Part shown: piece after piece, positions 55,654 through 64,000 of the stretch
How the letters are laid out: each line of letters begins with the position of its first letter
Position numbering within the stretch: position 1 is the first letter of the stretch
Source of the DNA: Atlanticothrix silvestris CENA357
GTDB lineage: Bacteria > Cyanobacteriota > Cyanobacteriia > Cyanobacteriales > Nostocaceae
Assembly (NCBI RefSeq): GCF_016056295.1
Contig: NZ_JAECZB010000011.1
Location: 30,496 to 94,495, forward strand
DNA: 64,000 nucleotides
Reading direction: 5' to 3'
Translations under genes and position numbers: made by a program
The notes under the pieces: generated by a model
Told to the model about the DNA's origin: nothing
Databases searched by the model: none
The model's input: only the letters and a program-made list of their open reading frames with translations

Positions 55654-56569
55654 GTTCCAATTAACTAAAATCCCTATCAGGGATTGAAAACTAAAATAAC
55701 CCCAATCCATAGGATATTCATATTCTGACCAGTAAGTTCCAATTAACTAAAATCCCTATCAGGGATTGAAAACTAAAATAACCTTTTGATATTTCTCCCT
55801 TTCCTTTGTTCCAATTAACTAAAATCCCTATCAGGGATTGAAAATCGACCGCGCGAATATCTTGCGAGCGAATGGCTCCGTTCCAATTAACTAAAATCCC
55901 TATCAGGGATTGAAAACTATATAAAAGTTGGTAGGAAATGAAAAAAATGAGTTCCAATTAACTAAAATCCCTATCAGGGATTGAAACCACTGGGATTAAC
56001 AAACCAATGGTTATGCTTGGGGGGTTCCAATTAACTAAAATCCCTATCAGGGATTGAAACTGAAGTGACCATTTTCATCAATTGCTGATTCAGGTTCCAA
56101 TTAACTAAAATCCCTATCAGGGATTGAAACAGACAGGATGGGGCATAAAAAACTCTACATTCCAGTTCCAATTAACTAAAATCCCTATCAGGGATTGAAA
56201 CTTGCTGACAGAGTTAGTTGCAATAGAATCTCTCGAGTTCCAATTAACTAAAATCCCTATCAGGGATTGAAACTTTAAGAGGTGCAAAATCTTTTGCTCT
56301 AGGTAATTTAGGTTCCAATTAACTAAAATCCCTATCAGGGATTGAAACAAAATACAACCATACACGTGCATTAGAGAACGAAATCGGTAAGTTCCAATTA
56401 ACTAAAATCCCTATCAGGGATTGAAACAAAATACAACCCAATGATAATTTAAATGATATTAAGTTCCAATTAACTAAAATCCCTATCAGGGATTGAAACT
56501 AAGTTTTCAGACGCAATAGCTAATGAAGAAGTGTTCCAATTAACTAAAATCCCTATTAGGGATTGAAAC
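55654..56569 (+). CRISPR. CRISPR array, 13 repeats and 12 spacers, no cas genes adjacent
   Basis: 37-bp repeats start GTTCCAATTAACTAAAA and end ATTGAAAC, with a 7-bp inner palindrome (AATCCCT/AGGGATT). Starts: 55654, 55736, 55808, 55880, 55951, 56024, 56094, 56165, 56237, 56312, 56391, 56463 and 56533. Spacers are 33-38 nt except spacer 1 (45) and spacer 10 (42). Repeats 1-4 end in A instead of C, and repeat 13 has C-to-T at 56557, typical of the distal end. Spacers 1/2 and 10/11 share their first 11 nt. The repeat type is common in cyanobacteria; the effector class cannot be fixed without cas genes. Confidence 0.97.
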
Positions 56570-56798
56570 CGCAAAAAAGAAGCTAAAAAACGCAAATAAT
56601 CTCTCAAAACATCATTTCTCTGTGTACTCTGCGTCCTCTGTGGTTCGTTTTTCCGTTACTTCTGCGTAGAATGCCTGAGAGGGGCGGCGCTAGCCAAGGG
56701 GTAGATATATTGCAGCTTCACAAAGAAACGGTATAAGATAATTTACCTCGCAGCTAAGCTACAGGGTAAAATTTCGCAAGCTGCCTTGAATCGAGATT

Positions 56799-59700
56799 AT
56801 GAAAACAGCCACAGAATTGCAAGCTCGACTGGAACATTACTACCAGCAAATCAAGACAATTATCCTGGCACGTCAGAATCCGATTACTGGCTTGCTACCT
56901 GCAAGTACGGCGATAACTGCTCACGGTGATTATACAGATGCTTGGGTACGAGACAACGTTTACAGTATCTTAGGTGTTTGGGGTTTAGCACTGGCATACC
57001 GTAAAGTTGACGAAGACAAGGGACGCACTTATGAGCTAGAACACAGTGTCACCAAGCTGATGCGAGGTTTGCTGTTTGCCATGATGCGACAAGCTCATAA
57101 AGTAGAGCAATTTAAACACGCTCAGTCGCCACTGAATGGATTACATGCTAAATACAACACCGCTACTGGTGATATTGTAGTTGGTGATGACGAATGGGGA
57201 CATTTGCAACTGGATGCCACATCTATATTTTTACTGATGCTGGCACAAATGACCGCTTCAGGGTTGCAAATAATTTATACACTTGATGAAGTAAATTTTG
57301 TCCAAAATCTGGTTTATTACATTGGACGAGCATATCGCACACCAGATTACGGGATATGGGAACGAGGTAACAAAATTAATCGTGGCAATGCTGAGTTAAA
57401 TGCCAGTTCTGTAGGCATGGCAAAAGCTGCATTAGAAGCTATTAATGGGTTAGATTTATTTGGTGTGCGTGGTAGTCAAGCATCAGTAATTCATGTGTTG
57501 CCAGATGAAGTTGCCCGCGCCCGCATTACCCTAGAATCTCTATTACCGAGAGAATCTGGTTCTAAAGAAATTGACGCAGCACTGTTGAGTATTATTAGTT
57601 ATCCTGCCTTTGCAGTTGAAGATGAGCAATTACGCGATCGCACTCTCAATAAGATTATCAATAAACTGCAAGGAAAATACGGCTGCAAACGCTTTTTGCG
57701 CGACGGACACCAAACTGTTCTAGAAGACAGCCACCGCTTACATTATGAACCGTGGGAACTCAAGCAGTTTGAACATATCGAATGTGAGTGGCCTTTATTT
57801 TTCACTTATTTAGTTCTTGATGGATTGTGTCGAGGCAATCATCAGCAAGTGCAAAAATATCAACAACTTTTAGAATCATTACTTGTAGAACGTGATGGTT
57901 TGCATTTATTGCCGGAACTTTATTATGTGCCAGCAGAAAACATAGATGCAGAAAAATTAGCACCCCAAAGTCAACTCCGTTTGCCTAACGAAAATGTCCC
58001 CTTGGTGTGGGCGCAGAGTTTATATTTTCTCGGTCAAATGTTAAGTGAAAGTTTACTGGCAATAGGAGATATTGACCCGTTAGGAAGATACTTGTGTGTA
58101 GGCAAAAACCGTGAGTCTATGGTACAAATTGCCTTACTAGCAGAAGATGAAGATTTACAAGCAAAACTAGAAGTACACGGCATTGAAACCCAAACGCCCA
58201 AGCAATTAGAACCAATTCAAGTCAGAAAAGCCGGGGAACTTTCAGCGATTTATACCCAAATTGGACGTAACGACAAACTCGGTTTAACTGGACGACCAGT
58301 ACGGCGGCTACGGAGTTTAACAACATCTAGAATTTTTCGCATTCATGGTGAAACAATTGTATTTTTGCCGTCTTTTTTAGACCCCCAACAGTTTTACTTA
58401 ACTCTCGATTACCATTTTCTACTAGATCAAATTAGAAGTGAACTTGCTTACATTCAAAAATATTGGAGTGAATTAGGTCGTCCGACCCTAACTTTAATGT
58501 TGACGCACACCATCTTAGAAATTGGCTCTGAGGCATTACTTGAACTAATGCAAGAACTAAAAGATGGTATTTGTAACGGTGTGCAGGTGAAATTAGGCCG
58601 ACTTAACCAACTAATGCTCACAGCCAAAATTCAACGAATTGATTTTCTCCAAGATGACGATTTTTTCCAGCCTCCTGTCAAGGATGCTGCACCACATTGC
58701 TATTACTTGGCTTACCATCCTGGCAAAAGCTGGCGTTTGGGACATACCCAAGAATTTCAGATGGAGTGCGAAACTAATTTGAGTTTACTGCTTTCTTCTC
58801 TGCGCTCATCGGAAAATCTCTACGAGCAAATTGAATTGTTGCAGGCTTTAACTCGTTTGCAGGGACTAGATTTTGATACAGGATTTGGCGGGCCACTATC
58901 TCGTGTTAGCACAGCCGATTTACTTGATGAAGTGTATACCAAAGCTGGAGATTTAGGCCTTTGGGCAGTTGTACGACGGGCTGCGGGGTTGCGACAAATG
59001 GTTGATATTGGCTTGTCGGATACGGTGACGAGTATTTTGGTACGAGGTAAGCAAATTGCCGTGGGTAGAGCTTACAGCGAAGCATCAGTCATTGCCGTAC
59101 CCATGTCTTATAGTGAAATTACTGAGAAAATTAATAATTTTTGTCGTGAAGATATCCGCGATCGCGTTTTAACACAGGAAATTCTCATTTATCTTGGTAT
59201 CCTGATCAGATCAGAACCGGAACTATTTCAAGGACTGTTGACGCTGAGAGTCGGTTATCTAATTTTGCTGATTACTAGCGAACTTGCACGGCAATTAGAT
59301 GTTACCCAAGATGAAGCTTATGAACGCTTGATGGAACTTTCACCATTTGAAGTAAAAATGCGCTTGCGTCAGGTATTAACTGGTTATACAGGTATGAGTA
59401 GCCTGTTGCGCCAACAAGAATCACTCCACGTTAAGCAAAAAGAAAGTGACATTGCTTGGGTAGTGCTACCCACAATAGAGGAAGAAATAGAAGTTCCCGC
59501 AGGAGGTTGGCGTAGGTTTCGCCAAGCCGAAGGAGCGCTAAACCGCGTGCCGAAAAACTTTTTTCAGCAGGTTTGGCTATTGATGAAACATTGTAAAGGG
59601 ATAGTAATTGGCGATAAATTAGAGCGCCGCAATCGTTTAGATAGTGAGGTGATGCTATCGGAGATGACAGCCGGAGAAAGAAATTTCGCTTTATTAGTCG

Positions 59701-60011
59701 AACATTTACTAAATAAAATCGAAGCTCCAGAGTACCGCCAAGTTAATATTGAAGCCTTAATGGAATTAGCGGCCATCGCTGCTAAAAACCCTAGACTGCA
59801 AATCGAAGAATATATCGTTTTGGATGTGTTAATTGGTCACGCAGTGCGATTGGCGTGGTTAGATGGACATCCAGAAAGAGGCGATCGCTATGACGAAGAT
59901 AAAGCCAGTGCATGGCGATCGTTTTACAATACATCTCCTAGAGATTGTGTCAGTTATATTCTCAAGGCGTTCAGGTTCTTAACTGAATTTGTCAAAGATA
60001 GTGTAATGTGA
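56799..60011 (+). CDS. Glycoside hydrolase family 15 / phosphorylase-kinase-like protein
   Basis: 1070 aa. The N-terminal (alpha/alpha)6 barrel has HGDYTDAWVRDNVYSILGVW, WGHLQLDATSIFLLMLAQMT, GIWERGNKINRGNAELNASS and LWAQSLYFLGQ-like segments, as in GH15 glucoamylase-like and phosphorylase b kinase alpha/beta proteins. The long C-terminal part matches the same large cyanobacterial family. The DDEWGH and EPWE segments could supply acids, but catalysis is not proven by sequence. It is probably involved in glycogen or glucan metabolism. It is solitary, right after the CRISPR array. Confidence 0.87.
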   Translation: MKTATELQARLEHYYQQIKTIILARQNPITGLLPASTAITAHGDYTDAWVRDNVYSILGVWGLALAYRKVDEDKGRTYELEHSVTKLMRGLLFAMMRQAHKVEQFKHAQSPLNGLHAKYNTATGDIVVGDDEWGHLQLDATSIFLLMLAQMTASGLQIIYTLDEVNFVQNLVYYIGRAYRTPDYGIWERGNKINRGNAELNASSVGMAKAALEAINGLDLFGVRGSQASVIHVLPDEVARARITLESLLPRESGSKEIDAALLSIISYPAFAVEDEQLRDRTLNKIINKLQGKYGCKRFLRDGHQTVLEDSHRLHYEPWELKQFEHIECEWPLFFTYLVLDGLCRGNHQQVQKYQQLLESLLVERDGLHLLPELYYVPAENIDAEKLAPQSQLRLPNENVPLVWAQSLYFLGQMLSESLLAIGDIDPLGRYLCVGKNRESMVQIALLAEDEDLQAKLEVHGIETQTPKQLEPIQVRKAGELSAIYTQIGRNDKLGLTGRPVRRLRSLTTSRIFRIHGETIVFLPSFLDPQQFYLTLDYHFLLDQIRSELAYIQKYWSELGRPTLTLMLTHTILEIGSEALLELMQELKDGICNGVQVKLGRLNQLMLTAKIQRIDFLQDDDFFQPPVKDAAPHCYYLAYHPGKSWRLGHTQEFQMECETNLSLLLSSLRSSENLYEQIELLQALTRLQGLDFDTGFGGPLSRVSTADLLDEVYTKAGDLGLWAVVRRAAGLRQMVDIGLSDTVTSILVRGKQIAVGRAYSEASVIAVPMSYSEITEKINNFCREDIRDRVLTQEILIYLGILIRSEPELFQGLLTLRVGYLILLITSELARQLDVTQDEAYERLMELSPFEVKMRLRQVLTGYTGMSSLLRQQESLHVKQKESDIAWVVLPTIEEEIEVPAGGWRRFRQAEGALNRVPKNFFQQVWLLMKHCKGIVIGDKLERRNRLDSEVMLSEMTAGERNFALLVEHLLNKIEAPEYRQVNIEALMELAAIAAKNPRLQIEEYIVLDVLIGHAVRLAWLDGHPERGDRYDEDKASAWRSFYNTSPRDCVSYILKAFRFLTEFVKDSVM

Positions 60012-60103
60012 TACGACGAATTAAAGTTAAAGACGCGATGAATCACGTCTTTGTGATCTGATCAAAAAACTTTAAAACTAACGGTATTAAAACCGAATCT
60101 AGG

Positions 60104-60205
60104 TGATACCAATTTAAAAAAATGCGACAGATTAGGTAGAGGCACAACAATGTTTTGCCCTTACGAATAATTGATGTGTCACAAACATTATTTGAATTGG
60201 TATAA
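60104..60205. mobile_element. MITE-like element with terminal inverted repeats
   Basis: About 100 bp bounded by GATACCAATTTAAA and its near inverse TTTGAATTGGTATA, with no coding capacity. The interior has AGAGGCACAACAATGTTTTG, of a type I know from short Nostoc intergenic elements. It lies between the convergent GH15-type gene and rnj. No flanking target duplication is evident. Confidence 0.6.
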
Positions 60206-60311
60206 GAATTGGGGTTTGGGAAAAGTTATTGGGTAAGGGTTAAAGATTTTTCTTTTCCCCCTTTCTCCCTTAACCGAAAGGTATTAAGGTAAGGATTTTT
60301 AATTTAAATCC

Positions 60312-62084
60312 CTATGATGCTACTTGAGCAGCAGTCCGAGTCCGCCGTCTTCTACCATCGGCAACTTTTACAGGTGGCTCATCAGGAATTTGCATCAACA
60401 AAGTTACGGATGGTTGACATTGCAGTTCTCGACGAATAGAGCGTTGTAATTCCCTCTCTAAAGTTCCTTGTAATCCACCCCAATCTACTTCTAATTGTTC
60501 ACCTTCACCAGGTTGGGTAAATTCTGACCAACGAACGGTAAGGATTTCTTCAATCCGCTGTTGTACCCATTTTTGTACTAGCGATCGCTCTACACTTGTA
60601 ACTACACCCCGCAGATGAATTTCTGGTTTAGCCAACAGCTTGCCATTCCAGTCAATGGCAGCCGCGATCGTAACAATACCTTCTTCTGCCATGCGTTGCC
60701 GTTCTTGCAGTACTTTGGCGCTTACCATGCCGGAACTAGTAGTATCTACCAGTTCTATACCAGATGGTACTTTACCACCAACGCGGATGGCATTTTCTGT
60801 CAGTTCCACAACATCGCCATTCTGGATAATAATCATGTTTTCGGCGGGGATGCCCATACTCTGAGCAGTTTGCGCGTGCTTCACCAACATCCGATGTTCG
60901 CCGTGAAATGGCACAAAGAACTTAGGACGAGTCAAAGCAATCATCAGTTTTTGTTCTTCCTGACAACCGTGACCAGATACGTGAATACCTTTGTCCCGAC
61001 CATAAACTACTGTTGCTCCCTGAATCATCAACTTATCGATGGTGTTAACCACAGCGATAGTATTACCAGGAATCGGATTCGCAGAGAATAAAACTGTATC
61101 TCCTGGACGGATTCTGATGTGGGGGTGTTCTTTATTGGCAATCCGGGTCATGGCTGCCATTGTTTCACCCTGAGAGCCAGTAGTTAAAATTAGTACCTTT
61201 TCATCAGGCATGTTACGTACTGCGTGCAATGGATGAAACACGCTATCATCACACTTGATGTAACCCAGATTGCGGGCGTGAGCGATCAAATTCAGCATGG
61301 AACGACCCACAACTGACACTGCCCGGTTATGCTTCTGCGCCAACTGCAAAATCATGTTGATGCGATGCACACTAGATGCAAAGGTAGTGACAAACAATCG
61401 TCCCGTGGCCTTGCCAAATTCCCGATCAAGATTGGGGTAAACTGAACGTTCTGAAGGTGTAAATCCTGGTACTTCTGCATTAGTTGAGTCGCTCAACAAG
61501 CAAAGTACACCTTTTTCGCCGTGTTCTGCTAGTCGTTGCAGGTCAAAGTTTTCACCATCGACGGGAGTGTGGTCTATTTTAAAGTCTCCCGTATGAATCA
61601 CTACACCAAGGGGAGTGTTAATCGCTACAGTAAAGCTATCGGCAATAGAATGGGTGTTGCGGATGTATTCTACAACAAAATGTTTACCAAGCCGCACGAC
61701 ATCGCGGGGGCGGACTGTTCTTAATTCAGTGCGATCGCGCACTCCTGCTTCTTCTAATTTCCCCTCTAGCATTGCCATTGCTAGTCTCGGCCCATAAATC
61801 ACAGGTATTTCAAATTGCTTCAGGTGAAAAGCAATACCACCAATATGATCTTCATGACCGTGAGTAACGATCATGCCTTTAATTTTGTGGCGATTTTCCC
61901 GTAAATAAGTTGTATCTGGTAGGACAATATTTACTCCATGCATTGCCTCTGTAGGAAATGCTAATCCTGCATCTAGCAGGATAATTTCGTCATCGTATTC
62001 AAAAACGCAGGTATTTTTCCCAATTTCATGCAGACCACCCAAGGGAATAATCTTTAGGGCGGAGCTAGTTTCGTTTTTTACCAT
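60312..62084 (-). CDS. rnj: Ribonuclease J
   Basis: A 590-aa metallo-beta-lactamase/beta-CASP RNase for mRNA turnover and rRNA processing. I start at the ATG at 62084 because AAGGAG lies 4 bases before it; an in-frame ATG at 62129 adds 15 residues without such a site. Metal ligands: HGHEDHIGG, then GDFKIDHTP. The beta-CASP part has TTGSQGETMAAMTRIANKEH and VSGHGCQEEQ, with FVPFHGEHRML. The C-terminus is basic (DGRRRRTRTAAQVAS). It follows dapA on the same strand. Confidence 0.95.
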   Translation of the reverse strand: MVKNETSSALKIIPLGGLHEIGKNTCVFEYDDEIILLDAGLAFPTEAMHGVNIVLPDTTYLRENRHKIKGMIVTHGHEDHIGGIAFHLKQFEIPVIYGPRLAMAMLEGKLEEAGVRDRTELRTVRPRDVVRLGKHFVVEYIRNTHSIADSFTVAINTPLGVVIHTGDFKIDHTPVDGENFDLQRLAEHGEKGVLCLLSDSTNAEVPGFTPSERSVYPNLDREFGKATGRLFVTTFASSVHRINMILQLAQKHNRAVSVVGRSMLNLIAHARNLGYIKCDDSVFHPLHAVRNMPDEKVLILTTGSQGETMAAMTRIANKEHPHIRIRPGDTVLFSANPIPGNTIAVVNTIDKLMIQGATVVYGRDKGIHVSGHGCQEEQKLMIALTRPKFFVPFHGEHRMLVKHAQTAQSMGIPAENMIIIQNGDVVELTENAIRVGGKVPSGIELVDTTSSGMVSAKVLQERQRMAEEGIVTIAAAIDWNGKLLAKPEIHLRGVVTSVERSLVQKWVQQRIEEILTVRWSEFTQPGEGEQLEVDWGGLQGTLERELQRSIRRELQCQPSVTLLMQIPDEPPVKVADGRRRRTRTAAQVAS

Positions 62085-62363
62085 TTTCTCCTTAGATTTT
62101 TGCTTGTTTTTTAGTGTTAATAAATTCAAAGTTAGCGATCTTGTATGAAAGGCAACATTTTGCTGTCTATGCTAGAAACAGCTAAATTTTAATCAGATTT
62201 TCAGTTACTTGTTCAATTAAATGGACTTTAAACTGAAGGATTCATAGTATATCTATGACAGTTGCAGCGGGGGTTTTTAAAATGCAAACTGGTAAAAATT
62301 TTGCCTATTTTTGACATATATTTTTAGCGATGAGTAACCAGTAAGCACTTAACAACTTGCTCT

Positions 62364-63248
62364 TTAGATTAAATGGAGTTTTTCTAGAACCACCTTTAAA
62401 TTTTGACTCACTTCTGAATCAACTTCGCATAGGGGTAGACGAGTAGAACCGACCTCCCAACCTTTAAGTTTCAGTGCTTTTTTAACTGGAATGGGATTTG
62501 TAGTTAAGAATAAAGCTTTAAACAACGGAAAAAGCTGGAGATGAATTTCGCTGGCAACTTCAACTTTTCCCGCACTAAAAGCTTGGATCATCTGCTGTAG
62601 TTGGTTTCCTACCAGATGAGAAGCTACGCTCACCACACCCTTTGCCCCAATCGCTAACAAGGGCAAGGTTAAGGAATCATCTCCAGAGTAAATCTTAAAT
62701 TCTTTTGGTGTCAAGCGGCGTATTTCACTGGCTTGATCTAAATTTCCACTAGCTTCTTTGATACCAACAATATTGCTAATTTCAGCTAACTGGGCAACTG
62801 TTTCAGGGATGAGGTTTTGACCAGTACGTCCAGGAACATTGTATAACAATAACGGCAAATCGGGACAGGCTTGTGCGATCGCCGCAAAGTGCTGGTAAAG
62901 ACCTGCTTGTGGCGGCTTATTGTAATAGGGTACAACTTGTAAAGAACCATGCACTCCTATTTTAGCTGCCTTCTGGGTAGCAGCGATCGCTTCTTTGGTG
63001 GAATTAGAACCACACCCTGCTATCACCTTGGCTTTTCCTGCTACAGACTGCAACACTTCCACAAACAACTGATACTCCTCCTCCCAAGTCAGGGTGGGGG
63101 ATTCCCCTGTAGTACCACACACCACCAATGTATCTGTACCGTTGCTAGCTAGATGCGCTGCTAGTTCTGCCGCTACATCATAATTGACACTACCGTCTAC
63201 TTGGAACGGTGTAATCATAGCGGTTAAAACTCTGCCAAATTCTCCCAC
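62364..63248 (-). CDS. dapA: 4-hydroxy-tetrahydrodipicolinate synthase
   Basis: Condenses aspartate semialdehyde with pyruvate in lysine/diaminopimelate synthesis; 294 aa. [41 protein letters not shown] and the Schiff-base Lys in [11 protein letters not shown] are all present. The start is GTG ([15 protein letters not shown]) with AGGAG about 10 bases upstream. asd ends 165 bp upstream and rnj lies downstream; the order asd-dapA-rnj is common in cyanobacteria. Confidence 0.97.
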   Translation of the reverse strand: MGEFGRVLTAMITPFQVDGSVNYDVAAELAAHLASNGTDTLVVCGTTGESPTLTWEEEYQLFVEVLQSVAGKAKVIAGCGSNSTKEAIAATQKAAKIGVHGSLQVVPYYNKPPQAGLYQHFAAIAQACPDLPLLLYNVPGRTGQNLIPETVAQLAEISNIVGIKEASGNLDQASEIRRLTPKEFKIYSGDDSLTLPLLAIGAKGVVSVASHLVGNQLQQMIQAFSAGKVEVASEIHLQLFPLFKALFLTTNPIPVKKALKLKGWEVGSTRLPLCEVDSEVSQNLKVVLEKLHLI

Positions 63249-63413
63249 CCTTTTTTCACTCCTGATTACCCAAACTGTGTTTAATATCTTGGTGGTTTCT
63301 TATTGTAATAACCTATTCATCAATTTCTTTCAAGCGTAGTTCGCACAATTGAGCTAATGTTTCTGTATCTTATATGAATGTAAAATGCTAGCAATATGGT
63401 TTTTAATTGATTG

Positions 63414-64000
63414 CTAACTAAACACACACGCAGTTGCAGGTTGAAGTAGATTTTGTTCTACCAATAACTCGGCAATTTGTACTGCATTTAATGCTGCGCC
63501 TTTGCGGATTTGATCACCACAAAGCCAAAGTTCTAAACCACAAGGATGAGAAATATCTTGACGAATCCTACCTACTAAAACTTCATCCCTGCCAGTTGCT
63601 TCAATTGGCATAGGAAAGTGATTTGTTCCCCAATCTTCTAACAATTTTACTCCTGGGGAGTGACTTAAAATTTCTCTGGCTTCATCTGGGTCAAAAGGTT
63701 CCTCAAATTCTAGATTAATTGCTTCTGAATGAGCGCGCAGTACGGGAACCCGTACACATGTAGCAGTAATTCTAATTTGTTGGGTTCCGAAGATTTTTCG
63801 AGTTTCGTTGACCATTTTCATTTCTTCTTCACAATACCCTGCATCATTCAATGGAGAGTTGTGAGGAAATAAATTAAATGCTAACGGGTAAGGCAATACT
63901 TCAGCAACTGGTGATTGTCCTTGTAATATAGCAGCGGCTTGGGTTTTGACTTCTGCCATTGCTTTGGCACCAGCGCCACTAGCAGATTGATAAGTTGAGG
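63414..64000 (-). CDS. asd: Aspartate-semialdehyde dehydrogenase, N-terminus cut by window edge
   Basis: Makes the aspartate semialdehyde that dapA uses. The frame stays open to the edge and reads STYQSASGAGAKAMAEVKTQ before the internal Met at 63959, so that Met is not the start. The 195 residues present include NETRKIFGTQQIRITATCVR, VPVLRAHSEAINLEF and the C-terminal RKGAALNAVQIAELL. The active-site Cys lies in the missing part. Confidence 0.95.
   Translation of the reverse strand, partial: STYQSASGAGAKAMAEVKTQAAAILQGQSPVAEVLPYPLAFNLFPHNSPLNDAGYCEEEMKMVNETRKIFGTQQIRITATCVRVPVLRAHSEAINLEFEEPFDPDEAREILSHSPGVKLLEDWGTNHFPMPIEATGRDEVLVGRIRQDISHPCGLELWLCGDQIRKGAALNAVQIAELLVEQNLLQPATACVFS

Noticed and set aside
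55718-56371. Minus-strand frames with a repeated FQSLIGILVNWN peptide
   Set aside because: These are CRISPR repeats read in reverse; the repeated peptide is an artefact of the array.

Overview
The window is chromosomal DNA of a filamentous, probably heterocyst-forming cyanobacterium of the Nostoc/Anabaena group. The evidence is direct: photosystem II genes psbA, psbK and psbM; the cold-regulated rbp-rpsU pair; many cyanobacteria-only protein families (DUF3038/DUF4335, DUF3370, DUF3531, DUF4090-like, Sll0314/Alr1548-like TPR); frequent GCGATCGC (HIP1) palindromes; and the heptameric GTCAGTT/GTCAGTG-type and AATTCGT-type short repeats typical of Nostoc intergenic DNA. The species cannot be named from the sequence alone.

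Layout. 1-5.4 kb: a truncated secreted repeat protein, an FHA-fused class A penicillin-binding protein, and the DUF3038-DUF4335 pair. 5.8-10.8 kb: apt, an oligopeptide-type ABC permease, rsmI, a PfkB-type sugar kinase and a CysQ-like phosphatase. 11-13.3 kb: rbp-rpsU with two strong hairpins, then two unrecognised minus-strand genes. 13.5-19 kb: acs, a TPR protein, a GNAT acetyltransferase, comF, a PPC-domain protein and cobS. 20-23.4 kb: tgt, psbK, a 2Fe-2S ferredoxin, psbM and a tandem universal stress protein. 24-32.6 kb: a two-gene hypothetical operon, an SLH-glycosidase, a fused methyltransferase-endonuclease, tRNA-Thr and tRNA-Tyr, and an ABC exporter. 33-39.3 kb: a membrane-anchored TIR protein, a ChuX-like protein, rsmG, an ECF-type ATPase, TPR, DUF3531 and Nudix genes, and an overlapping pair of RelE/ParE-like genes. 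39.5-52 kb: DUF3370 lipoprotein, ppc, a DUF1574/SGNH-MBOAT O-acylation pair and psbA. 52-64 kb: DUF2103-clpS, an FAD oxidoreductase, a CRISPR array of 13 repeats without cas genes, a GH15-type protein, RNase J, dapA and the truncated asd.

Most of the window is ordinary housekeeping and photosynthesis DNA in short operons. Accessory or defence-like content is in four places: the fused restriction-modification gene beside two tRNAs (27.5-29.3 kb), the TIR gene in AT-rich DNA (33.1-34.2 kb), the toxin-like pair (38.6-39.3 kb) and the CRISPR array (55.65-56.57 kb).

The most notable observation is inside the CRISPR array. Two separate adjacent spacer pairs share exactly the first 11 nt after the repeat, and the upstream member of each pair is over-long (45 and 42 nt against 33-38 nt elsewhere). 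This is the footprint expected if spacer integration twice duplicated 48 bp (repeat plus 11 bp, about one helical turn) instead of the 37-bp repeat. A variant last repeat base is confined to the four repeats at the same inferred leader end. Together these give the array a readable insertion polarity.
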